From the NCBI GenBank assembly GCA_036677375.1, contig JAVBWO010000020.1, forward strand, positions 91,522 through 155,521: a stretch of DNA of 64,000 bases, given 5' to 3'. The position numbers were made by a program, and so were the translations under genes. Source of the stretch: JAVBWO01 sp036677375. Lineage in GTDB: Bacteria; Bacillota; Dehalobacteriia; UBA4068; UBA4997. Each line of letters starts with the position of its first letter. Within the stretch, counting starts at the first letter, position 1. Below the pieces are notes generated by a model that searched no databases, was not told the origin of the DNA, and saw only the letters and a program-made list of their open reading frames with translations. This document shows positions 1 through 7,562 of the stretch, in pieces.

Positions 1-622
1 CATCTAATTCCGGCCTGCCAAAGAGAAGGAGGCTGGCAATGGTTCCGGTGACCCAGTCGGGGTGTCCGGGGCATCCCGGCAATTTGATGATTTCTTGGTT
101 TGGCAGAATGGTATCGAGGCTCACGCTCTGAGAAGGATTGGGCTTGGCGGCGGAAATGCCGCCAAAAGACGCGCAGGTACCTACCGCCAGGATATATTTT
201 GCCTTTGCCCCCGCCATTTTGACGGCCTCCAGGCCAGTGACCGCTTTGCCTTTGTAATTGGCAATGATATTATAAGCGCCGTTATCTCTTTGGGCGATTG
301 CTCCTTCCACCACTAGGATGAATTCGGTCTCCAGGGTGTTTACAAACCGCAGAAAAGCGGCATCCCCCTCGGCGGCCATTAAACTGTTGTTGTACTGTAA
401 AGTAACGAGCTGTGTTAGCAGATAGAGGAGATCAGGATGCTTGGCGTTCATCAGAGAAATGATATTCCCGGAACAGCCGTTGGTTTCCAGCCAGATCAAA
501 TTCAGTTTTTTCTTTTGGGAAGCATGGACTGCCTTGGCGGACAAATCAATAAGGATGTCCGCCGTTCTGTGCTTGGCGGATAGGATAGGGCAGTAAAATG
601 GCCTTGCTTGATCATTCGTCAC
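1..622 (-). CDS. [NiFe] hydrogenase small subunit (partial, C-terminus beyond window)
   Basis: This is the electron-transfer small subunit of a [NiFe] uptake-type hydrogenase, which carries FeS clusters between the Ni-Fe large subunit and an electron acceptor. Reading the minus strand from a GTG at 622 gives a protein with the small-subunit motifs in order: LETNGCSGN near residue 40 (proximal-cluster cysteine), VGTCASFGGISA near residue 150, and LPGCPGHPDW near residue 185. The window edge cuts it after about 207 residues. The start overlaps the end of the cytochrome b5-like gene by 11 bases, so the two are translationally coupled. No twin-arginine signal is visible at the N-terminus, which is unusual for membrane-bound group 1 enzymes and suggests a cytoplasmic form or a different targeting arrangement. 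The motifs make the family assignment secure; the subgroup is not determined. Confidence 0.93.
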   Translation of the reverse strand, partial: MTNDQARPFYCPILSAKHRTADILIDLSAKAVHASQKKKLNLIWLETNGCSGNIISLMNAKHPDLLYLLTQLVTLQYNNSLMAAEGDAAFLRFVNTLETEFILVVEGAIAQRDNGAYNIIANYKGKAVTGLEAVKMAGAKAKYILAVGTCASFGGISAAKPNPSQSVSLDTILPNQEIIKLPGCPGHPDWVTGTIASLLLFGRPELD

Positions 623-854
623 GATAAATCCCTACTTTCGGCAAGCGGTTCAATAGGCTGAGTGCATTAGGATGGCATTCCGAAAACCGGTTTGTCAGGT
701 CAGTACCTGCTTTTAAGCCGAAATGACTACCGGAAAGCCATGAAGGTTCTGAGCTGACGTCGTAAACGATCCCGTTGACGGCGACATAGGCAGGGTTGCC
801 GTTTTGACCGTTATTCATGGCCAGTTGCTCTTTGTTAAAGAGGCCGTTGCTCAT
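612..854 (-). CDS. Cytochrome b5-like heme-binding domain protein
   Basis: This 80-residue protein looks like a single cytochrome b5/steroid-binding-type domain. It has the typical AYVAVNGIVYDVS strand, a W..G.H.G..AGTDLT segment and a second histidine in ECHPNAL, the two histidines being plausible axial heme ligands, and it ends in the usual LLNRLPKVG. No signal peptide or membrane segment is present. A clear AAAGGAGG ribosome site precedes the ATG. It overlaps the hydrogenase small subunit start downstream, so it is probably an electron-transfer partner of that hydrogenase, taking the place of the usual membrane cytochrome b. Heme binding and partnership are inferred from family and context. 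Confidence 0.8.
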   Translation of the reverse strand: MSNGLFNKEQLAMNNGQNGNPAYVAVNGIVYDVSSEPSWLSGSHFGLKAGTDLTNRFSECHPNALSLLNRLPKVGIYRDE

Positions 855-1031
855 ATAAAGACCTCCTTTAAATGTTTTTCTTAAACTTATGCTTTAAAAT
901 TCTTTTTTATACCGGAGCCTTTGTAAGCATTTGCTTTTGGGGTAAGTTAAAGCGTCCGGATATAGAAATGTACAGGCGCGATGTGTGGCAAATTTTGTTG
1001 GCGTGAATAAATTAGTATCGAGGTGATGCAT

Positions 1032-1472
1032 GTGGATACAAGAGAGCTGTTTGCCAGGTTAATAAAATGTGAAGCGGGCGGTGAAGGGGTGGACGGCATG
1101 AAAGCCGTGGCCACTGTGGTGATGAACCGGGTGCGGGTTGCCTATGGTGAATACCACAGAGTATGCCAGGGAGATTTGCGCAAAGTCATCGAGCAGATGT
1201 GCCAATTTTCCTGCCTGAAAACAGTGATCGGCGGGGAACAGAATATACAGAACATATGGGTCTTAACGCCCGAGTCAGTCCATTATGAAGTTGCCGATTG
1301 GGCTATAAACGGTGGCATCTTTTTGGGTGTTGGCAATGATTCGTTATGGTATATGAACCCGTTTCAACCGCAGTGTCCCAAATTTTTTCCCTATAATAAA
1401 ACCGGCTATTGGTATACCAGGATAAACCAGCATTGCTTTTATAATCCTACCACGGCTTATACGCAAACTTAA
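1032..1472 (+). CDS. cwlJ: Spore cortex-lytic cell wall hydrolase, CwlJ/SleB family
   Basis: The protein is a Hydrolase_2-type (CwlJ/SleB) peptidoglycan hydrolase, the catalytic type that degrades spore cortex during germination. The family signature is visible: LFARLIKCEAGGEG near the N-terminus with the catalytic glutamate, GMKAVATVVMNRV following it, and a C-terminal FYNP segment. It has no peptidoglycan-binding domain or signal peptide, as in CwlJ rather than SleB. The GTG at 1032 lies six bases after GAGGTG; an ATG at 1026 overlaps that site and is less likely. The next gene, 38 bases on, is a GerQ homologue, which in Bacillus is needed for CwlJ to be present in spores, so the pairing supports CwlJ over a generic cell wall hydrolase. 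Confidence 0.85.
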   Translation: MDTRELFARLIKCEAGGEGVDGMKAVATVVMNRVRVAYGEYHRVCQGDLRKVIEQMCQFSCLKTVIGGEQNIQNIWVLTPESVHYEVADWAINGGIFLGVGNDSLWYMNPFQPQCPKFFPYNKTGYWYTRINQHCFYNPTTAYTQT

Positions 1473-1510
1473 ATATAAGCAAATCATATTAATGCGAGGT
1501 GATTGATACC

Positions 1511-1864
1511 ATGGGGAAAGATAATATCAATTGGTCGGATAACAATGTCATGAAGTCGAATAGCAGCCGCCGGGCTTCCCAAACCACAACCGCCCCAAGG
1601 AGCCCTGCCGACCTCAGTCCAGCCCCAATATTGACTGAACAGGGGCCGCCCCCCGTGTCGGACAAAAATTATATTGCCGGCTATCTGACCAGGAACATCG
1701 GTAAAAATGTCAGAGCGGAATTTGTGGTTGGCACCAACCAATTCGTTGATAAAACCGGCATTCTGCGGGAAGTGGGCGTCAACTATTTTGTGCTGGAAGA
1801 CTACATCTCCCATGCCCGCGTCATGTGCGATCTCTATTCGGTCAAGTTTGTCACAATTCTTTGA
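1511..1864 (+). CDS. gerQ: Spore coat protein GerQ (YwdL) homologue
   Basis: GerQ is a spore coat protein that in Bacillus is crosslinked by transglutaminase and is required for CwlJ-dependent germination. The C-terminal half here follows the GerQ pattern: YIAGYLTRNIGKNV, then a strand with a DKTGILREVG turn, then NYFVLEDY and a closing LYSVKFVTIL. The first 50 residues are low in complexity and rich in Ser, Thr, Pro and Asn. GCGAGGTG at 1494-1501 supports the ATG at 1511; an upstream in-frame GTG at 1499 overlaps this site. It probably forms an operon with the CwlJ-like gene. The assignment combines the recognisable C-terminal domain with gene order. Confidence 0.8.
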   Translation: MGKDNINWSDNNVMKSNSSRRASQTTTAPRSPADLSPAPILTEQGPPPVSDKNYIAGYLTRNIGKNVRAEFVVGTNQFVDKTGILREVGVNYFVLEDYISHARVMCDLYSVKFVTIL

Positions 1865-2029
1865 TTCTGAATGGTTCAATAAAGACCTTTTGTAGAAGCA
1901 GTCTCGTTACAAATTCACGTCGTTAAAATATTTCAATATATTCAAGTCAAGTAAGGAAGCGCAGCAAGATAGAATCTTATCATAAGAATGATCAATTTCA
2001 TTTGAACTCCGGACCCCAACCGGCAGAAT

Positions 2030-2070
2030 AAAAGAGCTCAATCGCGGTTAAAACGCAATTGAACTCTTTT
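2030..2070. terminator. Bidirectional terminator between gerQ and metQ
   Basis: An imperfect inverted repeat pairs AAAAGAG with CTCTTTT and TCAAT with ATTGA. A-runs on one side and T-runs on the other let it serve both converging genes. Confidence 0.7.
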
Positions 2071-2119
2071 CGATTATCGTTATGGTATTTCTTTATCTGC
2101 TGTATGTATTTATGACATA

Positions 2120-2986
2120 TTAAAAGAGAACCTTCATGGACTCCTGCCAATACGTCGCATAGGCTTCTTTCGCCACATCAGAGGTGAAAACTTCCATTAA
2201 ATCCTTTGCCCATTGGGTGTCTTTATATTTTTCGTCTACTACGATGCCGCAAGGATATCTTTCATCGTCCTTACTGAAGCATAAAATATTATCCAAGGTT
2301 TGTCCCGCCGTGATGAGGTACAGGCATTGGAAGGCCGCGGCATCCACATCTTCCATGGTTTTCAGCATGGAATAAAGGTCAACCTCAACGAACTGCAAAT
2401 TCTTGGGGTTGTCCACGACATCCAGTGTTGTGTAAGAATAAGAATCGTCTTGTTCACTTAAGGTCAAAAGGCCGTTATCGTTCAATAAACGCAAACCGCG
2501 GTCTTTATTGCTGGCATCCTGGGCTATGGCAATAGTGGCGCCGTCAGGGATTTTATCCAGGCTGTCATATTTGTCGGAAGCAAGCCCCATTCTGCACGCA
2601 ACGATATAGGGTTCTAACATTACTAAGTTGGCATCATGTGAAGCATTAAAGTTTTCCATATAGGGCAAATGTTGATAGAAGTTGACATCAACACTGCCTT
2701 CGGCGGTGGCGGTATCAATGGAGACTGGATCGTCAAAGGTTTTGATCTCAACGGTATAGCCCTTTTCTTCCAAGAGCGGGGTGCAGGCTTCAACAATTTT
2801 GATATAGTTGGCATTGGTGCCAAACTTCAATGTTATTTTTTCTAAAGAGTTGTCTGTTCCGGTTCCTGTTTCCGTACTATTCTGCGGGTCATTGCCATCT
2901 GTGTTGCCGTTGGTAGAAGAGCTGCCACATCCTCCCGCCAAACAAATTACCAAAGACAATACCAAAAAGATCAAAAGCTTTTTCAT
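2120..2986 (-). CDS. metQ: Methionine ABC transporter substrate-binding lipoprotein (NlpA/MetQ family)
   Basis: This is the extracellular binding lipoprotein of a MetNIQ-type importer. It begins with a lipoprotein signal peptide (MKKLLIFLVLSLVICLAGGC, lipid-anchored Cys), then a Ser/Thr/Asn-rich linker, then the NlpA/MetQ domain with TLKFGTNA, VDVNFYQHLPYM and an internal IAIAQDASNKDRGLRLL segment. ATG at 2986 is chosen because GGGGGAGAG lies ten bases upstream; a TTG at 2992 is possible. It is the last gene of the operon with the methyltransferase-like gene, metN and metI. Methionine is the usual ligand of the family, but a methylated or other amino acid cannot be excluded given the methyltransferase in the operon. 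Confidence 0.88.
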   Translation of the reverse strand: MKKLLIFLVLSLVICLAGGCGSSSTNGNTDGNDPQNSTETGTGTDNSLEKITLKFGTNANYIKIVEACTPLLEEKGYTVEIKTFDDPVSIDTATAEGSVDVNFYQHLPYMENFNASHDANLVMLEPYIVACRMGLASDKYDSLDKIPDGATIAIAQDASNKDRGLRLLNDNGLLTLSEQDDSYSYTTLDVVDNPKNLQFVEVDLYSMLKTMEDVDAAAFQCLYLITAGQTLDNILCFSKDDERYPCGIVVDEKYKDTQWAKDLMEVFTSDVAKEAYATYWQESMKVLF

Positions 2987-3018
2987 TTTCAATTTACTCT
3001 CCCCCTAAAATTTTTTAC

Positions 3019-3681
3019 TTATTGTAATTTTTTATATGTCCGGTTACCAATACTTTGGATCACCTGAACCAGAATAATCAGTACAATAACCGTCAAGATC
3101 ATAATGGTATTGTTGAAATTCTGATAGCCGTATATCAAGCCAACCGCTCCCAAGCCCCCCGCGCCAATGGCGCCTGCCATAGCGGTGGCGCTCAACACGG
3201 ATACCACAGCCAGGGTAAGCCCGGAAATGATGGAAGGTAAAGCCTCTACCAGCATTACCCTGAAAATCAATTGCAGGTTGGAGGCGCCGAAAGAACAGGC
3301 GGCTTCAATCAGTTGTGGGTTGACCTCTTTCATGCTGTTATCAATAACCCTGGCGATAAAAGGCGCCGCGGTAATGGTTAAAGGCACAATTGCCGCCCTT
3401 TCCCCAATCGCTGTTCCCACAATGATGCGGGTCAGCGGCACAATAGATACCATCAGAATGATAAAAGGGAAAGAGCGAATGGTATTGATGATGAAGTCCA
3501 GAAGGCTGTAAATGATTTTATTGGGGCATAATCCTTTTTCGCCGGTAATATTTAAAATAATGGCCAAGAAAAAACCCACCGCCGTGCCTAAAAGAATCGA
3601 AAAAAACAGCATCCTCAGGGTTATCCAAAGAGCCGGGATGATCAGTTGTGTCATATAATCGCTGAAGCCTGCATTTGCCAT
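3019..3681 (-). CDS. metI: Methionine ABC transporter permease
   Basis: This 220-residue inner-membrane permease has about five hydrophobic helices and the ABC permease EAA-loop region (IEAACSFGASNLQLIFRVML), the contact site for the ATPase. The segment AMAGAIGAGGLGAVGLIYGYQ is typical of MetI. The length matches the family. It lies 12 bases downstream of metN and 32 bases upstream of metQ on the minus strand, within one operon. The transporter moves the ligand delivered by MetQ into the cytoplasm. Confidence 0.92.
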   Translation of the reverse strand: MANAGFSDYMTQLIIPALWITLRMLFFSILLGTAVGFFLAIILNITGEKGLCPNKIIYSLLDFIINTIRSFPFIILMVSIVPLTRIIVGTAIGERAAIVPLTITAAPFIARVIDNSMKEVNPQLIEAACSFGASNLQLIFRVMLVEALPSIISGLTLAVVSVLSATAMAGAIGAGGLGAVGLIYGYQNFNNTIMILTVIVLIILVQVIQSIGNRTYKKLQ

Positions 3682-3693
3682 CTGGTAATCCTC

Positions 3694-4734
3694 CTATCGT
3701 GCAACCGCCAAGTGTTCTTCTCCCTCAAAAACCTCCAAGCTATCGGAAAGGCCGTCGGGAAAGCCATCGCCGCTGCTGATAAGCTCCCAAGTGTAATGCC
3801 GTTGATCTAAGTAGTTGGTTACGGAGTGGAATTTTGTGGCATCTACATTGATAATCAAAGATCCTAACATCTTTTCTTTATATTTTTCCATTCTGGCGCC
3901 GGTCAAAACAATATCCAGATCAAACTGCTTTGCCAAATCGCTTAAAATCGGCTCTTTGGCTTGAGCGGCCGATAATAGAAACCGGATATTGACTCCCTGA
4001 TCCGGCAAAACGATTTCCTCTTTTCCTAGCAATCTTTTGAGTTCGGGAGGCTGATTCATAAAGATGTCTTCCACCTTGCCCGTGGCCGCCAGTCGGCCAT
4101 GCTCTAAAATCGAGATTCTGTCACATAAATCTTTTACCACCGACATTTGGTGGGTCACTACCACAATCGTAAGATTAAGCTGACGGTGGATATCGGTTAA
4201 TAGCTTTAATATGGAACCAGTGGTATTGGGATCCAAGGCCGAGGTGGCTTCGTCGCAAAGCAGGATGGCCGGTTCCATGGCCAAGGCACGGGCAATGGCT
4301 ACCCGCTGTTTTTGACCGCCGGAAAGCACGCGGGGTTTTTCATGGATTTTTTCCGCGATACCCACCAGCTCTACCAACTCACGGACTCTATGATCCATCT
4401 GCTTCTTGTCATAATGCCAACAACGCAGCGGCAAAGCGATATTTTCATAGACCGTGCGCCGTTCCATTAGGGAAAAGTGTTGAAAAATCATACCGATGTC
4501 TTTGCGAAAGCACCGTTGCTCTTTTTTATTTAACTGGTTGACCTCTGTTCCATTGACTTGCAGATTGCCTTCGTCGTAAGCGACCAATCCGTTGATGCAG
4601 CGCAGTAAGGTAGATTTGCCGGCGCCGCTTTTCCCCACCAAACCATAAACTTCACCGTCTTGAATGGTAATATTGATATCTTCCAGAACCTTTAGGCTGC
4701 CAAAGGTTTTTTTGAGGTTTTGTATTTCGATCAT
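3694..4734 (-). CDS. metN: Methionine ABC transporter ATP-binding protein
   Basis: This is the ATPase of the MetNIQ importer. Walker A is GKSGAGKST at residues 34-42, the ABC signature is LSGGQKQR, and Walker B is ILLCDEATSALD. The C-terminal third forms the NIL/ACT-like domain (IRFLLSAAQAKEPILSDLAK onward) that binds methionine and inhibits transport in well-studied MetN proteins. ATG at 4734 has GGGAGG upstream; the frame stays open farther upstream to 4821 without a ribosome site. The gene begins 35 bases after the methyltransferase-like gene ends, consistent with one transcript. Confidence 0.93.
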   Translation of the reverse strand: MIEIQNLKKTFGSLKVLEDINITIQDGEVYGLVGKSGAGKSTLLRCINGLVAYDEGNLQVNGTEVNQLNKKEQRCFRKDIGMIFQHFSLMERRTVYENIALPLRCWHYDKKQMDHRVRELVELVGIAEKIHEKPRVLSGGQKQRVAIARALAMEPAILLCDEATSALDPNTTGSILKLLTDIHRQLNLTIVVVTHQMSVVKDLCDRISILEHGRLAATGKVEDIFMNQPPELKRLLGKEEIVLPDQGVNIRFLLSAAQAKEPILSDLAKQFDLDIVLTGARMEKYKEKMLGSLIINVDATKFHSVTNYLDQRHYTWELISSGDGFPDGLSDSLEVFEGEEHLAVAR

Positions 4735-4769
4735 ACCGGGCCTCCCGTGCCAATTGTAAATTGCCTGAA

Positions 4770-5855
4770 TCAAAGAGATGATGATATAAAATGGGCGGGA
4801 TCCAAGGGATATTGCGCGCATTTACGCGCCTCTTGCATATAGGCGAAGGAATTTTCCAAGGGAGTGCCAATGGGCGTATCGCACCCGGTACCGATGGTAA
4901 ACCCTTTAGGACTACCGAAGCCTTTCTGAAAGCATTCTCTGACAGCTTTCTTGACATCATCTGGGTTGCCGTAGCGCAAAATCCCCACCGGTTCCACATT
5001 GCCTATCAGATGCACTTTATCCCCGATGCGTGTTTTGGCTTCCGTGATATCCACCATGTTGTCCAAACTCACCGTATCATAGCCACAATCCGCCATGCTT
5101 TCCAATAATTTGGTGGTATCGCCACAAATATGCACCGTGATCTTAAAAGGCCGGATTTCCTTACAGCCCTCCACAAACCGTTTGGCATAAGGTAAAACAA
5201 ATTCGTCAAAGTGCTTCTTCCTGAGCAAAACTCCTGATGCCATCGGTTCCGATACGCTGATGGGCATATTCAATTCTAAAAAAGGCTTGGCGATCTGCAA
5301 ACTAGCGGCTAAGGTGAATTCCATCAGCTGATGCACCTGCTGAGGATTTTGATAGAGCGCTTTCATCAAGCGTTCCGGCCCCAGCAAGGCTGATGCAGAG
5401 GTAAAAGGTCCCGTTGCTCCAAAAACGCAGCCGACCTCATCGCCGATTTCTTCTAATAATATTTGCGCCATTTCATAGCATTTTTTGGCATTGGGATCTT
5501 TTTTAACAGTGGCAATATCCAAATCTAAAATGCTTAAGTCACGGATATCCTTGACAGGATGTTTCAAAATGGCCGGATTGATATAATCGGGATCAGTCAT
5601 TTTTGCTCCAAAGGCAATTCCTAAACTATGCAGGCCGTATTTTGCGGTGACCCCGTCACAGCCGAAGGTTTCATAAACTTTTTTCTGAATATCCGCACGG
5701 ATTCGGGCATTGGCATCTCCTTCGCGCATGGTTAGCCCCAACAACTGGTGGCTAGGTGAAAAATAAAACATGCTGATCGGCATACGGTCAACACGCTCCC
5801 CTTTGGCAAGAGCCTTAGCCCGTTCTTTGGGAGTCATTTGATCGTCACGATGCAT
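4770..5855 (-). CDS. Uroporphyrinogen decarboxylase-family (MtaA/MtbA-type) methyltransferase
   Basis: This 361-residue protein belongs to the UroD superfamily but resembles corrinoid- or thiol-dependent methyltransferases rather than heme-pathway HemE. It carries H242-x-C244 (TVHICGDTT) and C325 (IGTGCDTP), the zinc-binding pattern of MtaA/MtbA-type methyltransferases, which activates a thiol for methyl transfer. The N-terminus (TPKERAKALAKGERVDRMP) is typical of this group. It is the first gene of an operon with metNIQ, so its substrate is probably related to methionine or another methylated compound imported by that transporter. No corrinoid protein gene is next to it. Family assignment is firm; the substrate is inference. 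Confidence 0.8.
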   Translation of the reverse strand: MHRDDQMTPKERAKALAKGERVDRMPISMFYFSPSHQLLGLTMREGDANARIRADIQKKVYETFGCDGVTAKYGLHSLGIAFGAKMTDPDYINPAILKHPVKDIRDLSILDLDIATVKKDPNAKKCYEMAQILLEEIGDEVGCVFGATGPFTSASALLGPERLMKALYQNPQQVHQLMEFTLAASLQIAKPFLELNMPISVSEPMASGVLLRKKHFDEFVLPYAKRFVEGCKEIRPFKITVHICGDTTKLLESMADCGYDTVSLDNMVDITEAKTRIGDKVHLIGNVEPVGILRYGNPDDVKKAVRECFQKGFGSPKGFTIGTGCDTPIGTPLENSFAYMQEARKCAQYPLDPAHFISSSL

Positions 5856-5906
5856 AAATATCGCCTCAATTTAATAAATTCCAATTTTTTACAAATTCTA
5901 AGTACC

Positions 5907-5935
5907 AGTATAATCATGACATTGTACAAAATCAA
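5907..5935 (-). promoter_or_regulatory. Sigma-A promoter for the methyltransferase-metNIQ operon
   Basis: On the minus strand, TTGATT and TATACT are separated by 17 bases and lie about 50 bases upstream of the ATG at 5855. No S-box (SAM) riboswitch is recognisable in the short leader. Confidence 0.7.
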
Positions 5936-6211
5936 ATAGATAATTTCTATACATTTTTTCAATAAATAAGGTATTGTTTATGAAAACTATGATAATGGAT
6001 ATGGCCGCGAAAGCTATAATAGAAAGCTGTAGTAGAAAGCCGTAAAAATTTCTTGGAAGCCCACCGTTATTTGCATAATAAAATTCCTCCGCCTTAAGAC
6101 GGAGGAATTTTTTATCGTTACTTCGGTTAGTGTCAGGCCTAAACCATTTGGCGTGGGGCTCCAACTTTGCGTATAAGGTAAAATTTTACCGGATTTCTTT
6201 TCGTATGCGAT
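5936..6211. other. Intergenic region between niaR and the methyltransferase operon
   Basis: Apart from the hairpin at 6081-6110, I see no supported gene. An 88-codon open frame runs through it on the minus strand but crosses the promoter at 5907-5935 and has no ribosome site. The stretch at about 6120-6180 is GC-richer and may fold, but I could not match it to a known riboswitch. Confidence 0.5.
6081..6110. terminator. Terminator downstream of niaR
   Basis: An 11-base inverted repeat (AAATTCCTCCG and CGGAGGAATTT) is flanked by T-rich tracts on both strands. It ends the nadABC-niaR transcript read on the minus strand. Confidence 0.75.
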
Positions 6212-6718
6212 TTATTCTTTGAGATATCCTTTATGACGCAGCTCTTTTTCAATCAGATCCAGATCTTCCGTACTATCCGCTTCCACCAGATGGAAGTGCT
6301 CATCCTTGGTCAGGTTTTTTAAAGGGGCGCAGTTGCCGGTGGCGATATCGTCCGCCAGTTTTTTGGCGTCTTTCCGGGATTTGACATTAAGCTGAGCCGA
6401 AAAATTACCGTATACTTGGTGTCGTACCTGCACATTTAGGATGCGTCCGCCCAGATCTACAATGGTGTAGAGTTCATCTAAGATGCGGTTGTCTTGGTGC
6501 ACGACGAAAAATTCTCTTTGAGGTTTTTGGGCGCCTTGCAGCAAATAGCCGTTGCTGGTAGATATGATATCGTGATGATCGGCCCTGAGCAGCGCTACAT
6601 CCTGCACGATCACCTGCCGGCTGACGCCCAAAAGGTTTGCCAACCGGGAACCGGAAAGAGGGCTTGGACTTTCACACAACTGTTCAATGATCTTCTTTCT
6701 TCTTTCTTCGCCGGTCAT
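6212..6718 (-). CDS. niaR: Transcriptional repressor of NAD biosynthesis NiaR (YrxA)
   Basis: NiaR is the niacin-responsive repressor of de novo NAD synthesis genes in Firmicutes. Residues 1-60 form a DeoR/HTH-11-type winged helix (RRKKIIEQLCESPSPLSGSRLANLLGVSRQV, broken here by description only), and the rest is the 3H domain with its characteristic histidines (FFVVHQDNRI, VRHQVYG, DEHFHLVEAD). The 168-residue length fits. It lies 4 bases after nadC as the last gene of nadA-nadB-nadC-niaR, so it probably autoregulates the operon through the palindrome at 9818-9841. Confidence 0.9.
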   Translation of the reverse strand: MTGEERRKKIIEQLCESPSPLSGSRLANLLGVSRQVIVQDVALLRADHHDIISTSNGYLLQGAQKPQREFFVVHQDNRILDELYTIVDLGGRILNVQVRHQVYGNFSAQLNVKSRKDAKKLADDIATGNCAPLKNLTKDEHFHLVEADSTEDLDLIEKELRHKGYLKE

Positions 6719-6722
6719 GAAA

Positions 6723-7562
6723 TTATAAAATCCTTTCTAATTTCTTTAAAGAAAAATCAAGGATAGAGGAAGCATAGGTCAAGGAACCGGAAGAGATATA
6801 ATCGATACCGATATCCTGTAAGGCGGCAATATTTTCTGCGGTAATATTACCGGAGCATTCGATTAGTGCTTGCTTATTGATGATTTTTGCTGCTTCCTTC
6901 ATTTCCTCGATACTCATGTTATCCAGCATGATGATGTCTGCTTTGGCCTCCAGAGCTTCGCGCAGCATGTCGAGGTTTTCCACTTCCACTTCGATCTTAT
7001 GGGTAAAGGGGGCGTAATCCCTGGCCATTTGGATGGCTTCCTTGACGCCTCCGGCAGCCGCAATATGATTGTCCTTTAAGAGGATGCCGTCGGACAAGTT
7101 GAAGCGATGGTTGCAGCCGCCCCCGACCCTTACGGCGTATTTTTCAAAAATCCTGTTGTTGGGTGTGGTTTTTCTGGTATCCAACAATTTGACATTGCTG
7201 CCTGAAAGTAGATTTACGACTTTTCTGGTGTGAGTAGCAATACCGCTCATCCGCTGCAAATAATTGAGCGCCGTCCTCTCGCCCGAAAGGATAACACGGA
7301 TATCTCCCTGGATTTCGCCCACCAGTTTCCCCCTTTTGACCTGATCCCCATCACTGCAAAAGAAGTTCAGTTTTATATTTTCATCAAGAAGGAGAAAGAC
7401 CCGTTCAAAAACGGCCAATCCGGCAATGACGCCATCCTGTTTGCACAATAACTGGGCTTTTCCCTTCGTATAAGATTTGAGAATGGCATTGGTGGTGATA
7501 TCCTCATGGGGGATGTCTTCGTGCAGAGCGGAAAGGATCAGTTGATCCATATTACTTTGCAT
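6723..7562 (-). CDS. nadC: Nicotinate-nucleotide pyrophosphorylase (carboxylating)
   Basis: NadC (quinolinate phosphoribosyltransferase) converts quinolinate and PRPP to nicotinate mononucleotide. Diagnostic stretches include NYLQRMSGIATHT, LLDTRKTTPNNR, the VRVGGGCNHRFNL segment and DIIMLDNM, which line the active site. The 279-residue length is normal. The start overlaps the end of nadB by 11 bases, which indicates translational coupling in the nadABC-niaR operon. Confidence 0.96.
   Translation of the reverse strand: MQSNMDQLILSALHEDIPHEDITTNAILKSYTKGKAQLLCKQDGVIAGLAVFERVFLLLDENIKLNFFCSDGDQVKRGKLVGEIQGDIRVILSGERTALNYLQRMSGIATHTRKVVNLLSGSNVKLLDTRKTTPNNRIFEKYAVRVGGGCNHRFNLSDGILLKDNHIAAAGGVKEAIQMARDYAPFTHKIEVEVENLDMLREALEAKADIIMLDNMSIEEMKEAAKIINKQALIECSGNITAENIAALQDIGIDYISSGSLTYASSILDFSLKKLERIL

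Noticed and set aside
5898..6164. 88-codon minus-strand frame with a hydrophobic segment
   Set aside because: It has no ribosome site and runs through a good promoter and a terminator hairpin.
6120..6185. Words similar to the c-di-GMP-I (GEMM) riboswitch, such as GGCCTAAACCA and ACGCAAAG
   Set aside because: The two words are on opposite strands and the conserved order and helices of the riboswitch are not present. The region is 3' of niaR.
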